Source of the DNA: Effrenium voratum
Lineage: Eukaryota > Sar > Dinophyceae > Suessiales > Symbiodiniaceae
DNA: 64,000 bases
Direction: 5' to 3'
NCBI GenBank assembly: GCA_963377175.1
Contig: CAUJNA010000857.1
Span: 382,501-446,500 of the forward strand
Part shown: positions 1 through 12,559 of the stretch, in pieces
Layout: every line of letters starts with the position of its first letter
Numbering within the stretch: position 1 is the stretch's first letter
Notes under the pieces: model-generated
Databases searched by the model: none
What the model saw: only the letters and a program-made list of their open reading frames with translations
What the model was told of the DNA's origin: nothing
Translations under genes and position numbers: made by a program

Positions 1-1581
1 TCTATGTTATGGCCCTACCTCGTTTCTGGGGTGCTCCTACCTCGTTTTGCTCCGGATTCAGTATGTTACCAAATGTGTCCGCCCCGCCTTGACTGTAGTT
101 TGAAAATAAAGGCAGCAGCTCATGTTGGGAAACAATGTACCTTGGTTGGATACCCCACCCCCAATTTCACCATAGTCCCTCATCTGCTTCCGGCATCCCT
201 GCCTTCCCCCCACTTCTGTGCCTCTCTGACACACCCCTCCCTGCTGCAAATGGAATAAGTCTATAGCTCCAAGCCACCCAACATGCTCTTCTGAACAGTT
301 AGAAATAGTCATGCCAGCGACTGAACAGCCGAGGATTCCCTCCGCTCTTTCCCCGCCTCCGCATCAGAAAGCACATCAAAGACGCCGTCCGAGCCCAAAA
401 CAACCACAGCGTCCTGGAGAGGTCAACTGCTTTCAGTGCCAAGTCAGACCCATTTGCAGGATGGCGCGGTAGGCAACCATCAGAAGCACTACGCAAACTA
501 GAAAATAGCCGTTTCTTGGCCCGGACAAACCTTGCAATGTGCAGGTGGCTCAAGTACATGAGTTGCATCAAGAGGCCGCCCCAGGCACTTGGAATGTCTT
601 GCCATGGACAATGTCGATCCCCGTTTCATAACCTTCCAGGTATTAACAGTGGTTTTGCTGGCGCACGAATGGCCCTGAAAAGATCGAGAAACAAAAGTCG
701 CGGGAATACTAAGCGGGGATGTGCGAGGATTCTGAAAATATTACCCGGCAAAGATGGGTTTCTGAATGAGCGGTCGACCTTCTCGCTTCATTGGCCTGCC
801 AATGAAAAGGGCGATCCGTTGTCGGACCTGATGCAAACTTACGGACATGGGTTTGTCAACAAAATCCTGGAGAGGTCGGACACGCAAAAACAATCCAAAC
901 AAACGTCAAACTCATACAACACACATATAGAGGGGAGCTGCAAATAGAGCACAACCCGCCGATGTCAGGACAGCGCTGCCTTGCAGGATTGATTCGGTAA
1001 ATCCTGTGGTGTGAAGCTCAAATGCAAATCTGACGCCGGTATGCATTGCTCCGGGATTCCCCCCTTTCGCTTTTCTTGAAGGCGTGTTCCTGATTTTGCC
1101 CCAAAGTGGGCTTACCAAATTCGCCTCGGCGGCCTCTAGAGCGATCAAAACCCTTTGTAGAGGTCTTCCCAACCCTTCCGACCCCCCCAACATGACCCTA
1201 TCCGTCCTCCAGCCAAGTCCCCACTCCTGAATTCCCTTCGACTGCGGCTGTAGCTCTCACACTCAGACCCGGCCATTCGCGCCCCCGGAGACGACCGCAA
1301 AACATGGGGTGGAACATTGGTTCGGTTTTCCCTTGGCTTCCATTCTGCGGCCAAGTGCCTACCCTTGTGTCAGAGTCTTCGGATTCGCCCCTGGAATCTG
1401 CTCTCCTTGGCCGGGGCCTACTTACTTTCGAGGTTTCCTTTGCTCTCCGTTCTTACCAAGAGAAAGGTCGTTTCTGCCTGGCCGTACGTGGTTGTATCAG
1501 CTGCGTGAAAGCATCTGCTTGGCAGGGTTGTTTTAAACGAAGAAGCTCCACCAGCTTTGGGGAGCAACCATTCCTCTTTTG

Positions 1582-1680
1582 ACTCAGTTGTTCAGTGACC
1601 CTGGAGAAAAAAAAGGAGAGCCCTTTTTGGGGCTTGGACCATTTTTAGTGGGGCGGCCACCAAAAGAAGAAAAACAAAAC
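1582..1680 (+). repeat. Partial copy of ACTCAGTTG MITE-like element
   Basis: This stretch begins ACTCAGTTGTTCAGTGACC and resembles the left two thirds of the element at 14021-14133, including the A-run, the run CCCTTTTTTGGG-like and the segment GTGGGGC-GCCACC. The matching right terminal repeat is not seen, so the copy looks truncated or diverged. Confidence 0.55.
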
Positions 1681-3002
1681 AGGAAAAGGGTGAGCCCCAT
1701 ACCGAGGCCAGCTTCACCGCTCCTCCAAAGTTAGCTCCATGTCCAGCGACGTCGCCTTTGGCGAGAGGCCGCACGCCTTGCCTCAGCTTCTTTCGCGTAC
1801 CCATGCCAAGGAGTGCAAACCACCCCTGGGTTGAACACCCTGCTCCCAGGGAGTGCAAGAATCCATGAAGCGTCAAACTCGAGTGGGCAGAAGAAGTATT
1901 TCTGTTTGGCTCTCTTCCTCCATTTCAACCTGGGAGACTGCAGAGTTGTTTTTACCTTCCACCCCGACGAGCGTTCTGCATGGACAACCCTGCTGCCCAA
2001 GCCTTTTCTTATCGCAGCACAGCTCACAAAGCTCAAGGCTCCGCAACGACGGAGCGCGTCATTTGTTCCCGATCCAACATCTGCAACCAAATAAGGCATG
2101 TGTTTTCGTTCAACAAAACTAGTCAGACCCTGAGAAGCAAAAAAAAAAAACTCCCGCCAACAGACAGCAACCTGACAGGTCCCTTTGAAAGGACGATGGT
2201 CCAGGTCGGTGCCCTCCGAAAGTCAGGTGGGAGGCTAGCTCCAAAAGTCGTCACCCGAGCCCAGGGAAGTCCTGGAGCCATGCAAACAGATTGAAGCGTA
2301 TCACAGTAAGCACAACCAAAACGGGGCAACGAGACAACACATTGGACGTAGAGTCATGAACATACATACATATATACATATATACAGGAATACTATACAG
2401 CAATACCACAGAGTGGGAAACAATACACAAGAGACTAGCAAATCTACCATCAGCAAAGTCCAGGAACTCAGGACGTGAGTCTCAGTTACAGATTTGGCGG
2501 ATGATGTCCATCCCTGAATAATAAATATTGATGGAACTCCCCATCATGTGGATGAATGGCCCGAAGTTCCTGCCTCCATCCCAGTTTAAAAGAGTCAAGC
2601 GACGGTCACTACTTCAAGTGGTCAGAAACTCATTCCGGATCACCAGAACCATTGTCTAAATTAACTAGCTCATCTCCTCGGGATGCAGCTGAATGCCTGG
2701 TCAAACAATTGTCTGCTGGAACCGGCATCTTGGCTGATGAAGTTGTAGCTTGCAAGGGAGAATTTGGTATGACAAGGATTTCCCAAATCCTAGTGGCGAA
2801 GGTGTTACCACCCATACGCTACTACGATCATTGCTGGCGCTGTTTGGCTGGAGGAATCAGCCAGAAGCCACCAACTAGTAGCTAGTAATTTTGTCTACTG
2901 CCCACCAAATCTAGGAACTGGAATGAGAGGACTCTCGACGAAACCCTATGTGAGCTGACAGTCAAATTTCGAACAGGCAAACCAGCACATCCACTTACTC
3001 AA

Positions 3003-3155
3003 TCCCCTCCCGCTTCCTCCGCCCCCCCCCCCCCCACCACCACCTACCACCTCCCACCCCCACTCCCCCTCACATCCACAGAATTACGCCCCCCCTGCTT
3101 CCTCCGCCCCCCCCCCCACCTCCCCCCACCACCCACTGTCCGTCCATTTCCCCCA
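3003..3155. repeat. C-rich low-complexity tract
   Basis: Plus strand is almost pure pyrimidine with two C runs of more than ten bases. The unit CGCTTCCTCCG followed by a C run occurs twice (about 3011 and 3096), suggesting a local duplication. No coding content. Confidence 0.7.
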
Positions 3156-3540
3156 CTGGGCTCCCGCGCCCAAGGTATCCCCCAGCCCGCGGCTCATGGC
3201 CAGCCCCGGCGCCTGGCCCCGCTGCCGGTGCCAAAGCCTGCCGAAGCTTCGGCGGGCTGGGCTGGCTGGTGGTGGGGTACTTTAATGCCGCCCCTGAATA
3301 TACCCCCCGCAAAAAAAAGAAACTACAATCTTAGTGGGGATTCCTGTCTTCAGGCGCAGCTTTCCGAGGAGTTGGGTGGACATCATGGGGGGAAAATGGT
3401 CCACTACGTTTTTTTCGGTATGTCGCTGCCAAAACTTCCTAGCCAACTGCGCCTTGTTTTGGGGTTGGCTTCAAGGGAAATGTTCAACCGAAGCCAGAGT
3501 TGGGGGGGGGGGGGCGAATACCCAAATCACAAGACCCCCA

Positions 3541-3661
3541 AGGGTTGATTCCCCATTCTTTCCAACCATCGTTCTTTTCGAAAACCGGCCGTTTCTATGG
3601 GTTTCCGGAGGTTTTCTAGAAAGAAGGATCCCTGGAAAGAATGGGGAAGGCAGCACTAGGC
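3541..3661 (-). mobile_element. MITE-like element, CTAGGGGT family (diverged copy)
   Basis: The sequence runs from AGGGTTGATTCC to CACTAGG and shares the blocks GTTGATTCC, CATTCTTTC, CCATCGTTCTTTTC, TTTCTAGAAAG and GATCCCTGGAAAGAATGG with the clearer copies at 18726-18862, 24158-24300 and 58939-59071. Its ends are degraded. It is in the same orientation as 58939-59071. Confidence 0.6.
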
Positions 3662-3961
3662 TAATTAGTTGATGGCTGGATCGGCGGTTGGAACCCCGCC
3701 CCCAAACACTAAGAGGCCCACTTTGTTTGGTCCAAATGTTTACCCACTGGGCGCAGAGTCCAAGGGCTAGAGGGTCCTCCCATTCGTGTCCAGTCCGAGT
3801 CACCCAACAAAAAACCAGGGCTTCGAGCCAAACAGCAATCGAACTTGGAAAAAAATGGAAGTCGCAAGCCGGGAGCTATCCATTCCACAGTAAAGGACCT
3901 TCGTGGTTGAGCCTGGTTGAAGCCCCAAATAAGCTTGCTTTGCTTTGCCCGGATCGATTCG

Positions 3962-4102
3962 AAATCCGTTTGGGCCGGCCAAAGTGCCCCTTGAAAACCA
4001 GGCTCAACCAGGGCAAAACCAGGCTCATGTTGGCCGGTATCAAACCGGCCTGGTTGTACCCCAAATCCATTTGGGTCGGCCAACATGCCGGTGAAAACCA
4101 GG
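3962..4102. repeat. Pair of direct repeats (about 45 bp)
   Basis: Two copies of a segment beginning AAATCC-TTTGGG-CGGCCAA and ending GAAAACCAGG occur at 3962-4010 and 4062-4102, about 100 bp apart, with a related GTTGGCCGGTATC segment between them. Function unknown. Confidence 0.55.
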
Positions 4103-4296
4103 ATTGCAGCCTTATTTGTCTGTATGTCTGGCTTTGCGGAGATCAAGGGCTGTGTCCCATGCTAGGTTCAACTCCCTGGGCTAAGATTGCTTTTGGCCTC
4201 ACCGAGTACACCAGTACAACCTCCCCCAAGGTGTCCAACATGGCGCAGTGAGGCCGCCATGTGGCCTTTAGTGTGTGTTTGTGCGTGTTCTTCTGC

Positions 4297-4868
4297 GTGT
4301 GTGTGTGTGTGTGTGTGGGTGTGTGTGGGTGTGTGGGTGTGTGGGTGTGTGGGTGTGTGGGTGTGTGGGTGTGTGGGTGTGTGTGCGTGTGTGCGTGTGT
4401 GCGTGTGTGCGTGTGTGCGTGTGTGCGTGTGTGCGTGTGTGCGTGTGTGCGTGTGTGCGTGTGTGCGTGTGTGCGTGTGTGCGTGTGTGCGTGTGTGCGT
4501 GTGTGCGTGTGTGCGTGTGTGCGTGTGTGCGTGTGTGCGTGTGTGCGTGTGTGCGTGTGTGCGTGTGTGCGTGTGTGCGTGTGTGCGTGTGTGCGTGTGT
4601 GCGTGTGTGCGTGTGTGCGTGTGCGTGTGTGCGTGTGTGCGTGTGTGCGTGTGTGCGTGTGTGCGTGTGTGCGTGTGTGTGCGCGTGTGCGCGTGTGCGC
4701 GTGTGTGCGCGTGCGTGTGCGTGTGCGTGTGCGTGTGCGTGTGCGTGTGCGTGTGCGTGTGCGTGTGCGTGTGCGTGTGCGTGTGCGTGTGCGTGTGCGT
4801 GTGCGTGTGCGTGTGCGTGTGCGTGTGCGTGTGCGTGTGCGTGTGCGTGTGCGTGTGCGTGTGCGTGT

Positions 4869-4940
<72 letters not shown>

Positions 4941-4957
4941 ATGTGTGTGTGTGTGTT
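4297..4957. repeat. Compound GT-type microsatellite
   Basis: About 660 bp of almost uninterrupted GT-type repeats arranged in homogeneous blocks: GTGTGTGG-type (to about 4378), GTGTGTGC (about 4379-4620), GTGTGC (about 4680-4868), pure GT (about 4869-4923), GTAT (about 4921-4943) and GT again. Because it has no stop in several frames it produces long spurious open frames rich in Cys-Val or His-Thr/Ala; these are not genes. The alternating purine-pyrimidine sequence is of the kind that can form Z-DNA. Confidence 0.97.
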
Positions 4958-5489
4958 GATTGTAAGATTATCGCATGGCATCTTCACTGACATGAGTTGT
5001 CGTAAGCGTGTTTTCTTGGGTTTGCTGTTGTTGTGTGGTTTGATGGAGTTTGGTTCGGTTTCAATCGCACATATTGTGTTGAGGATGTCTTCAGCGGCAT
5101 GATGCATGATGCGCAAATGCGTTCAATGGGATTCATGATGAATGTTTTTCTTCATAGAAATGCTTGGGGTGAAATGGCGTAAAACCAGGTGTTCGGTGAA
5201 GAAAAAAACTAAAACAAATGTGGCATCTTCTCGTGAGGACACATCGTGGAAAACTCAAACCAGTGGTGATTGCAAACATATTATAAACATGGGGTTCAAC
5301 TCTAATGATTCAATCTGTTTGGAGCAGCTTGCAAAACACGATTGGCAACGCAGCATGGTGGACTCAAACGTCACACAATGTTCAAATCCCAAAACCACCA
5401 ATCCAGGGTTAGCTGAAAGAATGTGGGGGTATGGGTGGGTGCTTTCGCGAGGGTACCATACATGGGCGTCCAAACAAGTGGCAACTTGA

Positions 5490-5608
5490 CTAGGTCCTCC
5501 AGTAGAGAGGTTAGCAACTTTCTTTATCTTTTTCTGTGGTCTAAAATTTTAGTAGGGAACCCTCTCAACCACAAAAGGGGAAAGGGCACCCTTTCGCTGG
5601 GGACCTAG
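5490..5608 (+). mobile_element. MITE-like element, CTAGGTCC family
   Basis: The element starts CTAGGTCCTCCAGTAGAGAGG and ends GGGGACCTAG, giving an 8-bp terminal inverted repeat CTAGGTCC/GGACCTAG. The interior (TTTTTCTGT-GTCTA, TAGTAGGGAACC, GGGCACC) matches the copies at 7711, 15030, 15509 and 53824. Flanks TTGA and CTGA could be a decayed 4-bp target duplication. Confidence 0.8.
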
Positions 5609-5748
5609 CTGATGATTCAAAGCGCGACCACGGCATTCGACTCCGTATAGAAATACAGCGATGAGTCATACGGATATCGTTTCCCTTTCAAACCATCCAA
5701 GAAGGGGACCTTAAAAAACACACACGCGAAGAAACAAAATGGATGTTG

Positions 5749-5866
5749 ACCCCATATTAATCAACCCCAGTTTATTACTACGGGGCGGATTTAGTGGTGA
5801 AGCATCACTTTTTGAGGGGAACGCCCCCCTATTCATAAACTGGGGTTGATTAATTATATATGGGGT
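5749..5866. mobile_element. Palindromic MITE-like element (ACCCCATAT ends)
   Basis: The ends form a long imperfect inverted repeat: ACCCCATATTAATCAACCCC then AGTTTAT at the left, with the complementary ATAAACTGGGGTTGATTAAT and TATGGGGT at the right. The central part is about 60 bp. No open frame of note. Confidence 0.75.
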
Positions 5867-6961
5867 TAATTGTCGCAACAAAACCATTCCTGGGCATTCG
5901 GCGGGACATTCCAGGACTGTTGCGGGCGCACGGAGCTGTGGAATCGAGAAAGGTACATGTCGACGGTCATACCATTCAACACGAGGGGACCTTCTTGGGA
6001 TGCCATGTGGCCTTCCGAGGAATCTCATCGGATCCCGAGGAATACGAGTGCACCAGGGGACCGCAGATTTTGGTCCATCTTTCCACTTACCAGGGCAACC
6101 CATTTTGGAATTCCGGTTCTTTGACCCACAGCCATATGGGCACCCTGTGGACATTGACATCATGCTGGAGATTCACGTGGCCATGGGTCAAAACCCAAAG
6201 CCCGTACCGCCAGTGAACATCCGATTCAATCCAACCACTAAAATAGGTTCTAAACTGGGTGTTGAATTCACCCACCCCAAAACGGGATCCCATTGGTGAC
6301 AACCACAGCCACATGTCCATATCCACTAAACCAGGTTCTAAACTGGGACCATTGGCTCCACAGCCATGTCCACACCCTTTGGAGTGAAGCATCGGACATC
6401 GCCTCGGAGGGCCGAGGTTGGCAGGGTCCACTTGCGCGGGCCCCGGCATCTTCTGCCTAGCGGTTGCGGCAAGCGCTCCGGTTTCAGGGCCCAGGGCCTT
6501 CACCTTTTGAAGGCCCTCTTCGCTACCTCCGGTTGCAGGGCCAGTTTTTTTGAAGGCCCTCTGGTTTGCTTTAACCTCACCTTGGTCACCTCCCAGGCCA
6601 TGTCATTTTTGTTTTTCCTTCCTTCGGGCCAGGTAAGGTTTCAAGGGATGTGTCGTTTGTTGCGGGTAGCCCCTTGGGCCTGGAGAAAGACCACAATTCC
6701 TAAACCGGCGGGGGTCACCTGCATGTCCTCCAACCGGCGGGGGTCATGAGGATTGGGGTGGATGCCAGAGATGAGGATTGGGGTGGATTGCAGTGGGATT
6801 GCACAGGGTCCAAGCTCCTGGTACAAGTACGAGCAAAAACGGTGAATCTCACGAGGATTCCGAATAGGAGCTCTGCAACGTGAACTGAGGGCCCAAGCTT
6901 TTGCAACGTAAAGGATACACACCCCAAACGGCGAAGGTCCAATTCAGTCATCAACTTAACT

Positions 6962-7050
6962 TGGTTGACGTTGGAAAGCAGTTAAGTGGGGATTTCAACC
7001 ACTAAACCACAAAAAGCAAAAATGGACAAAATGTTTCCCAACAACAACCA
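6962..7050 (+). mobile_element. MITE-like element, TGGTTGACGTTGG family
   Basis: Ends are TGGTTGACGTTGG and CCAACAACAACCA, imperfect inverted repeats. The interior (AAGTGG, TTTCAACCACTAAACCACAA-AAGCAAA-ATG) is shared with copies at 8809, 12463 and 62938. Confidence 0.7.
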
Positions 7051-7710
7051 TGTTAAGGTTGAAAACCAATCAACTACATGGCAAAGGAACGTGGAACAAT
7101 CCCTTTTCGTTCCCATTGGTCTACAACAAACTTGTTCCTCTGGCCCTGGGGCTTGCTGGAATGGACACCCCGCAACATCCATCCGTAAATTTGTGCTCAA
7201 GGACCCACCTTTGAAGACCTCGTTTGAAGACATGTCAGTTTTGAGAGGAGTATCTAGAAGTCACCTGTGTACACATTGACCCTGTGAAGTGTCAAAGCTG
7301 GTCGGGAGGCAGCCGAGTCGCTAGTGTGCTCTGTGCCCATGCGGGTGCGTCTTTTTGTTAGATACCTTTTTCGGGGTTTCAAGGGAACCAAAAGAAAACC
7401 ACCCATCTTTGTGGTTTCCCCGATCGACGCGGGCCGCAAGCAATATGCAACGGCCCGTGTGCGCCGCACCATGCTAGAGCACAAAGATCATTATGTTCTG
7501 CAGTCAATGCATTATGAAAACTGGATCATAAGATAGTTGACAGTGCGCAATGCGGTATTGGTTGCACAACTACGTTCAGAGGGTGCGGCTGGCATCCCTT
7601 GTTCATGCAAAAAAACACAATCTGAGAATGGCTGCAAGGTCTGCGTGCATACCCAAAAGCCAATGCGCCAATGCGTATCTTCTCTTGAAGGATGATGAGA
7701 CTGACGACAT

Positions 7711-7835
7711 CTAGGTCCTCCAGATTTGAGAGGTTAGAATAAGGGTACCAGCTTTTTTCGGTTTGGTCTATTTTACTAGGGGAACCCAAACCCCCAAAAA
7801 AGAAACGGTAACAGTTGGCACCTAGCGGGACCTAG
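7711..7835 (+). mobile_element. MITE-like element, CTAGGTCC family, with 4-bp duplication
   Basis: CTAGGTCCTCC at the left and GGGACCTAG at the right form the terminal inverted repeat. The flanks are ACAT on both sides (7707-7710 and 7836-7839), a likely 4-bp target-site duplication. The interior matches the other four copies in this window. Confidence 0.85.
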
Positions 7836-8808
7836 ACATTGTCCGGCCGGCAAATTCATGCATGTCAAAGGACACTCGGCTGGCTTCACCAAGCTTTTAG
7901 CCCACAACACCTGAGGGGTGGCTTGGTTCTACTAGACCTCAAATATCACAAAGGATACCAGCCCCATGAATCTTCGTGTAACGATATAGCCGTATAGCCG
8001 CACGAAGGAAACAAATCCATTCTGGGTGTCATCTTCTTTTGGGAATGATGAACAGTTGGGGGTTTGGCGCGTTTGGCTTTCATATATGTTATCTCAGTCC
8101 TGCAACATGATGACTGGCTATTGTTTTCATCTTGAGATCCTTCCTTGCCAATCGTCTTGGCCAATTTGGTTCTACCTTTTGAAAGGAGCGTGCATTGCTT
8201 ACTAAATCATTGCAGCGTTCAAGTTCGGGCCAAGAAACAACACGCATCATGTTGGTTCTTGTTCGCACCTGCCGACCTGGTAACCGTTTCTTCTTGGCGG
8301 ATCCTTTAAGGAAGCCTGTTTTTGTTTGTCTCAGTTGCCCAACGGACCCGGAAACAACAGGTGATCATTTTTGGGGGCCACTCCCCAAATTAGGGAACAG
8401 GTCAAAAGGGCGACTCGCTTTGGGCAAGTGAGAGCAATCTCCAGCATGCAACCTCAACCGTTTGGGTGTAACAAACCTCTGCCCCTGTCTTTCAACCGTT
8501 TGAGTTGTGAGCATAGCTGCCCTTTTGGAAAAAAGGCACTGGTAGATGAGAAAAGAGCCAAACATGAAACCAGCGGAACCCATCTATTTTCACTCACAAA
8601 CTCACCTAAACCAATAAAAGCCGGTGGAACTTAGTGGAACCCCCCCGTTGAGTGGTGAGTCTCGCATCTTTCGCCGGTCTCTGCGGTCGGTTTCTGGGCT
8701 GCCAGGCACGCGGCCACCGCAGGAGATGAGCCGCGCAGCCTCGCCGCTTCGCTTCGCTTCGCTTCGATGGGGGGCGGTAGGCTGTGAAATGAGTTGGGGG
8801 GGAAGGCT

Positions 8809-8905
8809 TGGTTGACGTTGGGTTTGGGGAGCAAAAAATCTCAAATAAGCCAAACCACTAAACCACAATAAGCAAAGATGTGAAAAATGTGCCCCAACAA
8901 CAACC
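8809..8905 (+). mobile_element. MITE-like element, TGGTTGACGTTGG family
   Basis: Left end TGGTTGACGTTGGG, right end CCCCAACAACAACC. The interior GGGGAGCAAAAAATC, ACCACTAAACCACAATAAGC and AAAAATGTG is shared with the copies at 6962, 12463 and 62938. Confidence 0.72.
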
Positions 8906-10865
8906 GAGAAGGGGGGGAACCTGTGAACCAAAAAGGAGTGGATTCATTTCTGGATTCGTCTAGAGCCCAAGGGCATTCCCGAACATCCGACAGGCCCAAC
9001 CGCCTGGGTGAATTATAATATCTCACCGCCCTGAAATAAGGTGGTTGGGGGCTGTTCCCTAAATAAACCACCATTTGGGGTGAGGTCGTGTGAGGTCGTT
9101 ATAATTCACCAAGAACTGCTAATTTATCTGATCAAATCTCCACGCATGCCTTGAGTGCTGGAAGAAAGAGCACTGCGATACACATACGCACATGTGAGCT
9201 CTCCCGTGAATAGCTGCCTTGCTTGGAAGCCATAGCTGCCCCTCGGCTTGGCCACTCTCAACCCACTCAAGGCCACTTCTTAAGAAACATGCAAAGCAGT
9301 GATAGCAGCACAATTGAAAAGCGCATAAAGATTATTTTAGTGCAAACAGTTGAGGCCAGAAATATGAGACTGGGAACCATGAACAATTGAGAAGCGTCAA
9401 CGCTTCTGGGAATCTACTCTGGGCCAGAAACCCTGCAACTCAACACATCCTCCTGAATCAGATCCTGGTCGCAAGGTAAGCAACCCACTGGTTGTGAATG
9501 CGCCAATTTGTCATGACACAATGCTGCGGGACAGGTCGGGTACAACATACCAGGGATCGTGAGTAAATATGAATAACTTCATGATACATCCGCGCTGGAT
9601 TCTGCAGCAAGCGAGGCTCTGAACATACATCTCGCCACAGTTAGATTCTCCTTGGCATGGTATCAACAACCATGACCCAACCTCATGGAAACAAAACATG
9701 GCTCTCCCTGGCCACCTGACTTTGTCCATCAGCACGGAGAACGGTGCTTCGTTAGAAGAATTCAACCATCTGCAAAAACCAAAATCAATAATCTGCGTCG
9801 GGGGTATGTATCGCTGCCGTCGAACTTCCTGCCCTTACTAACCTGGACACACGCGAAAGAAGAAAAACAAACAAAGAACATATGGCGCATCGTCTTTCGG
9901 CTTCGTCTCGAAAGGAGGGACCACTCGCCCAATGGATGCTCTCGTGACTCTCGTGTGGTGGTTCCTCGCAAGGCCACCACGCAGAACGGATCGCAGCTTC
10001 AGACACCTGTCCATTTGTCTTGAGGGTACCCATTTTGGGGTTTGTTTACAAAGACGCCAAAAGGAAACCACCCACTTTGGAGGTTTCCCTTTTGAGACAA
10101 AGCCATCTTCACCCTGAACAAAGGTTTGAAGAAAGGAGCGCCTCGCATTGTCACAAACTGGGGCTTTTGTTTTCTTGTTTCCTTTGCGGCCGCAAGAAAC
10201 TTACCCCCAGTTCTTCTGTGACTCTGGTTAGCCAAATAACATCGAGGCCATGGAAACGACCACTAAACCCTACCGAACAGAGGATGGCACTAAACCAACT
10301 AAAAACACTAAAACCCTAAAAAACGAACCGGATGGCTGGGAACCACCTATTTGTTGAGGGTTCCATTCGTCCCGACTGCCGGATTTTGGTCCATCCACAC
10401 TATAGGCCATCCTCAGCTCCCCTGCTGAAAGTTTAACTTTTGGGTTACATTCGGGAAACTACCAAAAAACTGTACCTAAAAGTAACCTACAAACCTAAGG
10501 GGATGCACTAAACCCTACCTGAAAGCTACTAAAAACCGAACCGGATGCACTCGATTTTTTCAGGGGGCTCTATTCATCCCGACTGCAGGACTTTGTCCGT
10601 CCACACCAACCCATGTTACGAGAAACTCCCAGCGCCAGCTCTACAAACGGCGGTCCGGGACGCAGTCGTCGGGCTTCACCCGCCTCCAAAGCCTCTCCTG
10701 GCCGATGATCCTCCGTGAGCCGCAAGGTTGTCCAACTGGGCCTGGGGCGCGAGTTTCTAGGGCCCAAGGGAATATATATGCTGCATAAATAAATACATAA
10801 ACAAGATGAATACCTAATTATATATATTTTATGGATGCGCATATGTGGTTGTTACAATATGTGTA

Positions 10866-10887
10866 CATATATATATATATATATATT
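10866..10887. repeat. AT microsatellite
   Basis: Run of about eleven AT dinucleotides in an A/T-rich stretch. No gene features around it. Confidence 0.9.
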
Positions 10888-11039
10888 GTATATTGTTATA
10901 GATGCAATTTGAAGGGAAAGCAACAGGACAACCACAATGTTAAGAGTCAATTATCTCAAATTAAGCGTCCACTAGAATAAAGGAGGGTCACTCCATTGCT
11001 GCCCTTGCAAGGCTCACCGAGTGGTTTTGGAGCAGTAGA

Positions 11040-11077
11040 ATCTCGCTCTCTCTCTTTCTCTCTCTCTCTCTCTCTGA
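11040..11077. repeat. CT microsatellite
   Basis: Interrupted run of CT dinucleotides (CTCTCTCT with TTTC interruptions). A similar CT-rich stretch lies at about 19998-20033. Confidence 0.85.
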
Positions 11078-11640
11078 GATGGTGCCTGCAAAGTTCCCTA
11101 CGCAGTTGTGACCAGGGTTGCTAAGCACGTGATAGGCCACAACGGGTTCCCATTCGTAAACACACATTGACAGCTTGAAACACGCGGAGGAGCGTTTGTT
11201 TCGCAAATGCATAAGGATCTATAGAGCTGAACATTGTGCAGAACTGCTTACTGCCCGCCATTCAGAATGACAGTGCCCCCTATTTTTCACATAGGAAAAC
11301 TCATCTGCCTGCAGCAGCTGATCTGAAAATGGAGCTACCTTGGAATGGCGTAGCCATTCTCAAGAAGGACCCTGATGCAGCTTCGAAAGGAAACTCACTG
11401 GAAACTGGCGTGACGTGTAAAACCAGCAAATAGGAACTTATATGGACCCTCACAAAGACAACTGCGGTGAACCGTGCGATTCACGTTGCTTCAAAGGAAC
11501 TTGGCGCGAGCTTCGACACTGAAGAGAACCACGAGAGGTGTTGCTGAAAATTCCTGAGCTGGCCTCAAAGTCGTGAGGCATAAGTTTCTTTCCGGTTGCA
11601 TGTGTTCGATCTACTCAAAGGCCCAATCACGGTTCTACAG

Positions 11641-11722
11641 GGCTATATTTCCCCTTAAACATCACCGCCACCAAGGGACACTCACCTTTCATGAGCCAAA
11701 GCGGTGATGTTGAAAAGCCACA
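11641..11722 (+). mobile_element. Partial element of the CCCTATATTTCCCC family
   Basis: Starts GGCTATATTTCCCCTTAAAC and contains CATCACCGCCACCAAGGGACACTCACCTTTCATG and GCGGTGATGTT-like blocks also found at 14320-14430 and 59904-60023. The right terminal repeat is missing. Confidence 0.65.
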
Positions 11723-12462
11723 AAAAGTGAATGTAGGGGCCCTGTTCTGCACACTTTGACGGGCTTGAGGAAATACACTTAAGATGTTCTTCGGGAGTTC
11801 ACCCTGAGCTGCCGGCTGAGACTCAGAGCCGTGCCTGGCGGTAGGGACCACTCTGCTTGCCACCACACGAGTGTGTTTTATGGATTTCCCTAAAAGCACC
11901 TCACTTCATCCGTGGGTCTTCATTTCAACTTCCATGTTGAACAGCTAAGCCGGGCATAGTTTGACTCACCATCGTCGGCCGCAGACTCACTCAAACCCGA
12001 AGTGTCCCTGTTGCCAGTGGAATGCCCATATCTCACCTTAATCTCACCTCAGTTGGTGCTCGCAAGCAAACTTGGCAGGCTGTCGATAAGTTGTGTTTGG
12101 CACCAACACCTTTCCCACTTTTTCACGCGACACAGAATAAGCTGCCCCGTTAAAAACAGAATAACAAACGATGAAACACAACACACCCACAGACACACAA
12201 AAGACAAACTCCCCAGTCAAAATCCACTCCTTCCAATAAAGCAAAAGAGACAACGCAAAACAACAACTAACAACAATTGTTTAAACAAAAAACAAAAAAC
12301 ACTAAACAACAGAAGCGGGTTTGGACAATTGGGCTCCCCTGCGCGCTGCCGTTGGAGCTCTTGATCCTTCCAAGGACCTCGGCGCCACGTGGGTCCACGA
12401 GGCGACGGCACTCCAACTAACACCTGTGGGGAGGTACCTGGAAGATCAATTTCCTTATGACT

Positions 12463-12559
12463 TGGTTGACGTTGGTTAGGGGAGCAAAAATCCTCAAAAT
12501 TTACCAGTTAAGTGGTTGCCATAAGCAAAAATTGGAAAAATGTTTCCCAACAACAACCA
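12463..12559 (+). mobile_element. MITE-like element, TGGTTGACGTTGG family
   Basis: Left end TGGTTGACGTTGG, right end CCCAACAACAACCA; the interior shares GGGGAGCAAAAATCCTC and ATAAGCAAAAATTGG-like blocks with the other three copies. Confidence 0.7.

Larger units (their letters stand above)
1..4296. other. Non-coding flank, left end
   Basis: No coding region is recognised. Open frames here are short, overlap one another on both strands and match no family I know. Visible content is a truncated copy of the ACTCAGTTG inverted-repeat element from 1582, a C-rich tract near 3003-3155, a MITE-like element at 3541-3661, and a pair of direct repeats at 3962-4010 and 4062-4102. I see no rRNA, and no tRNA that I could fold by eye. 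Confidence 0.6.

Noticed and set aside
4187..5116. Long open frames on both strands across the GT repeat (Cys-Val, Arg-Val and His-Thr/Ala rich)
   Set aside because: They exist only because the repeat has no stop codons; composition is that of the repeat, in every frame at once.
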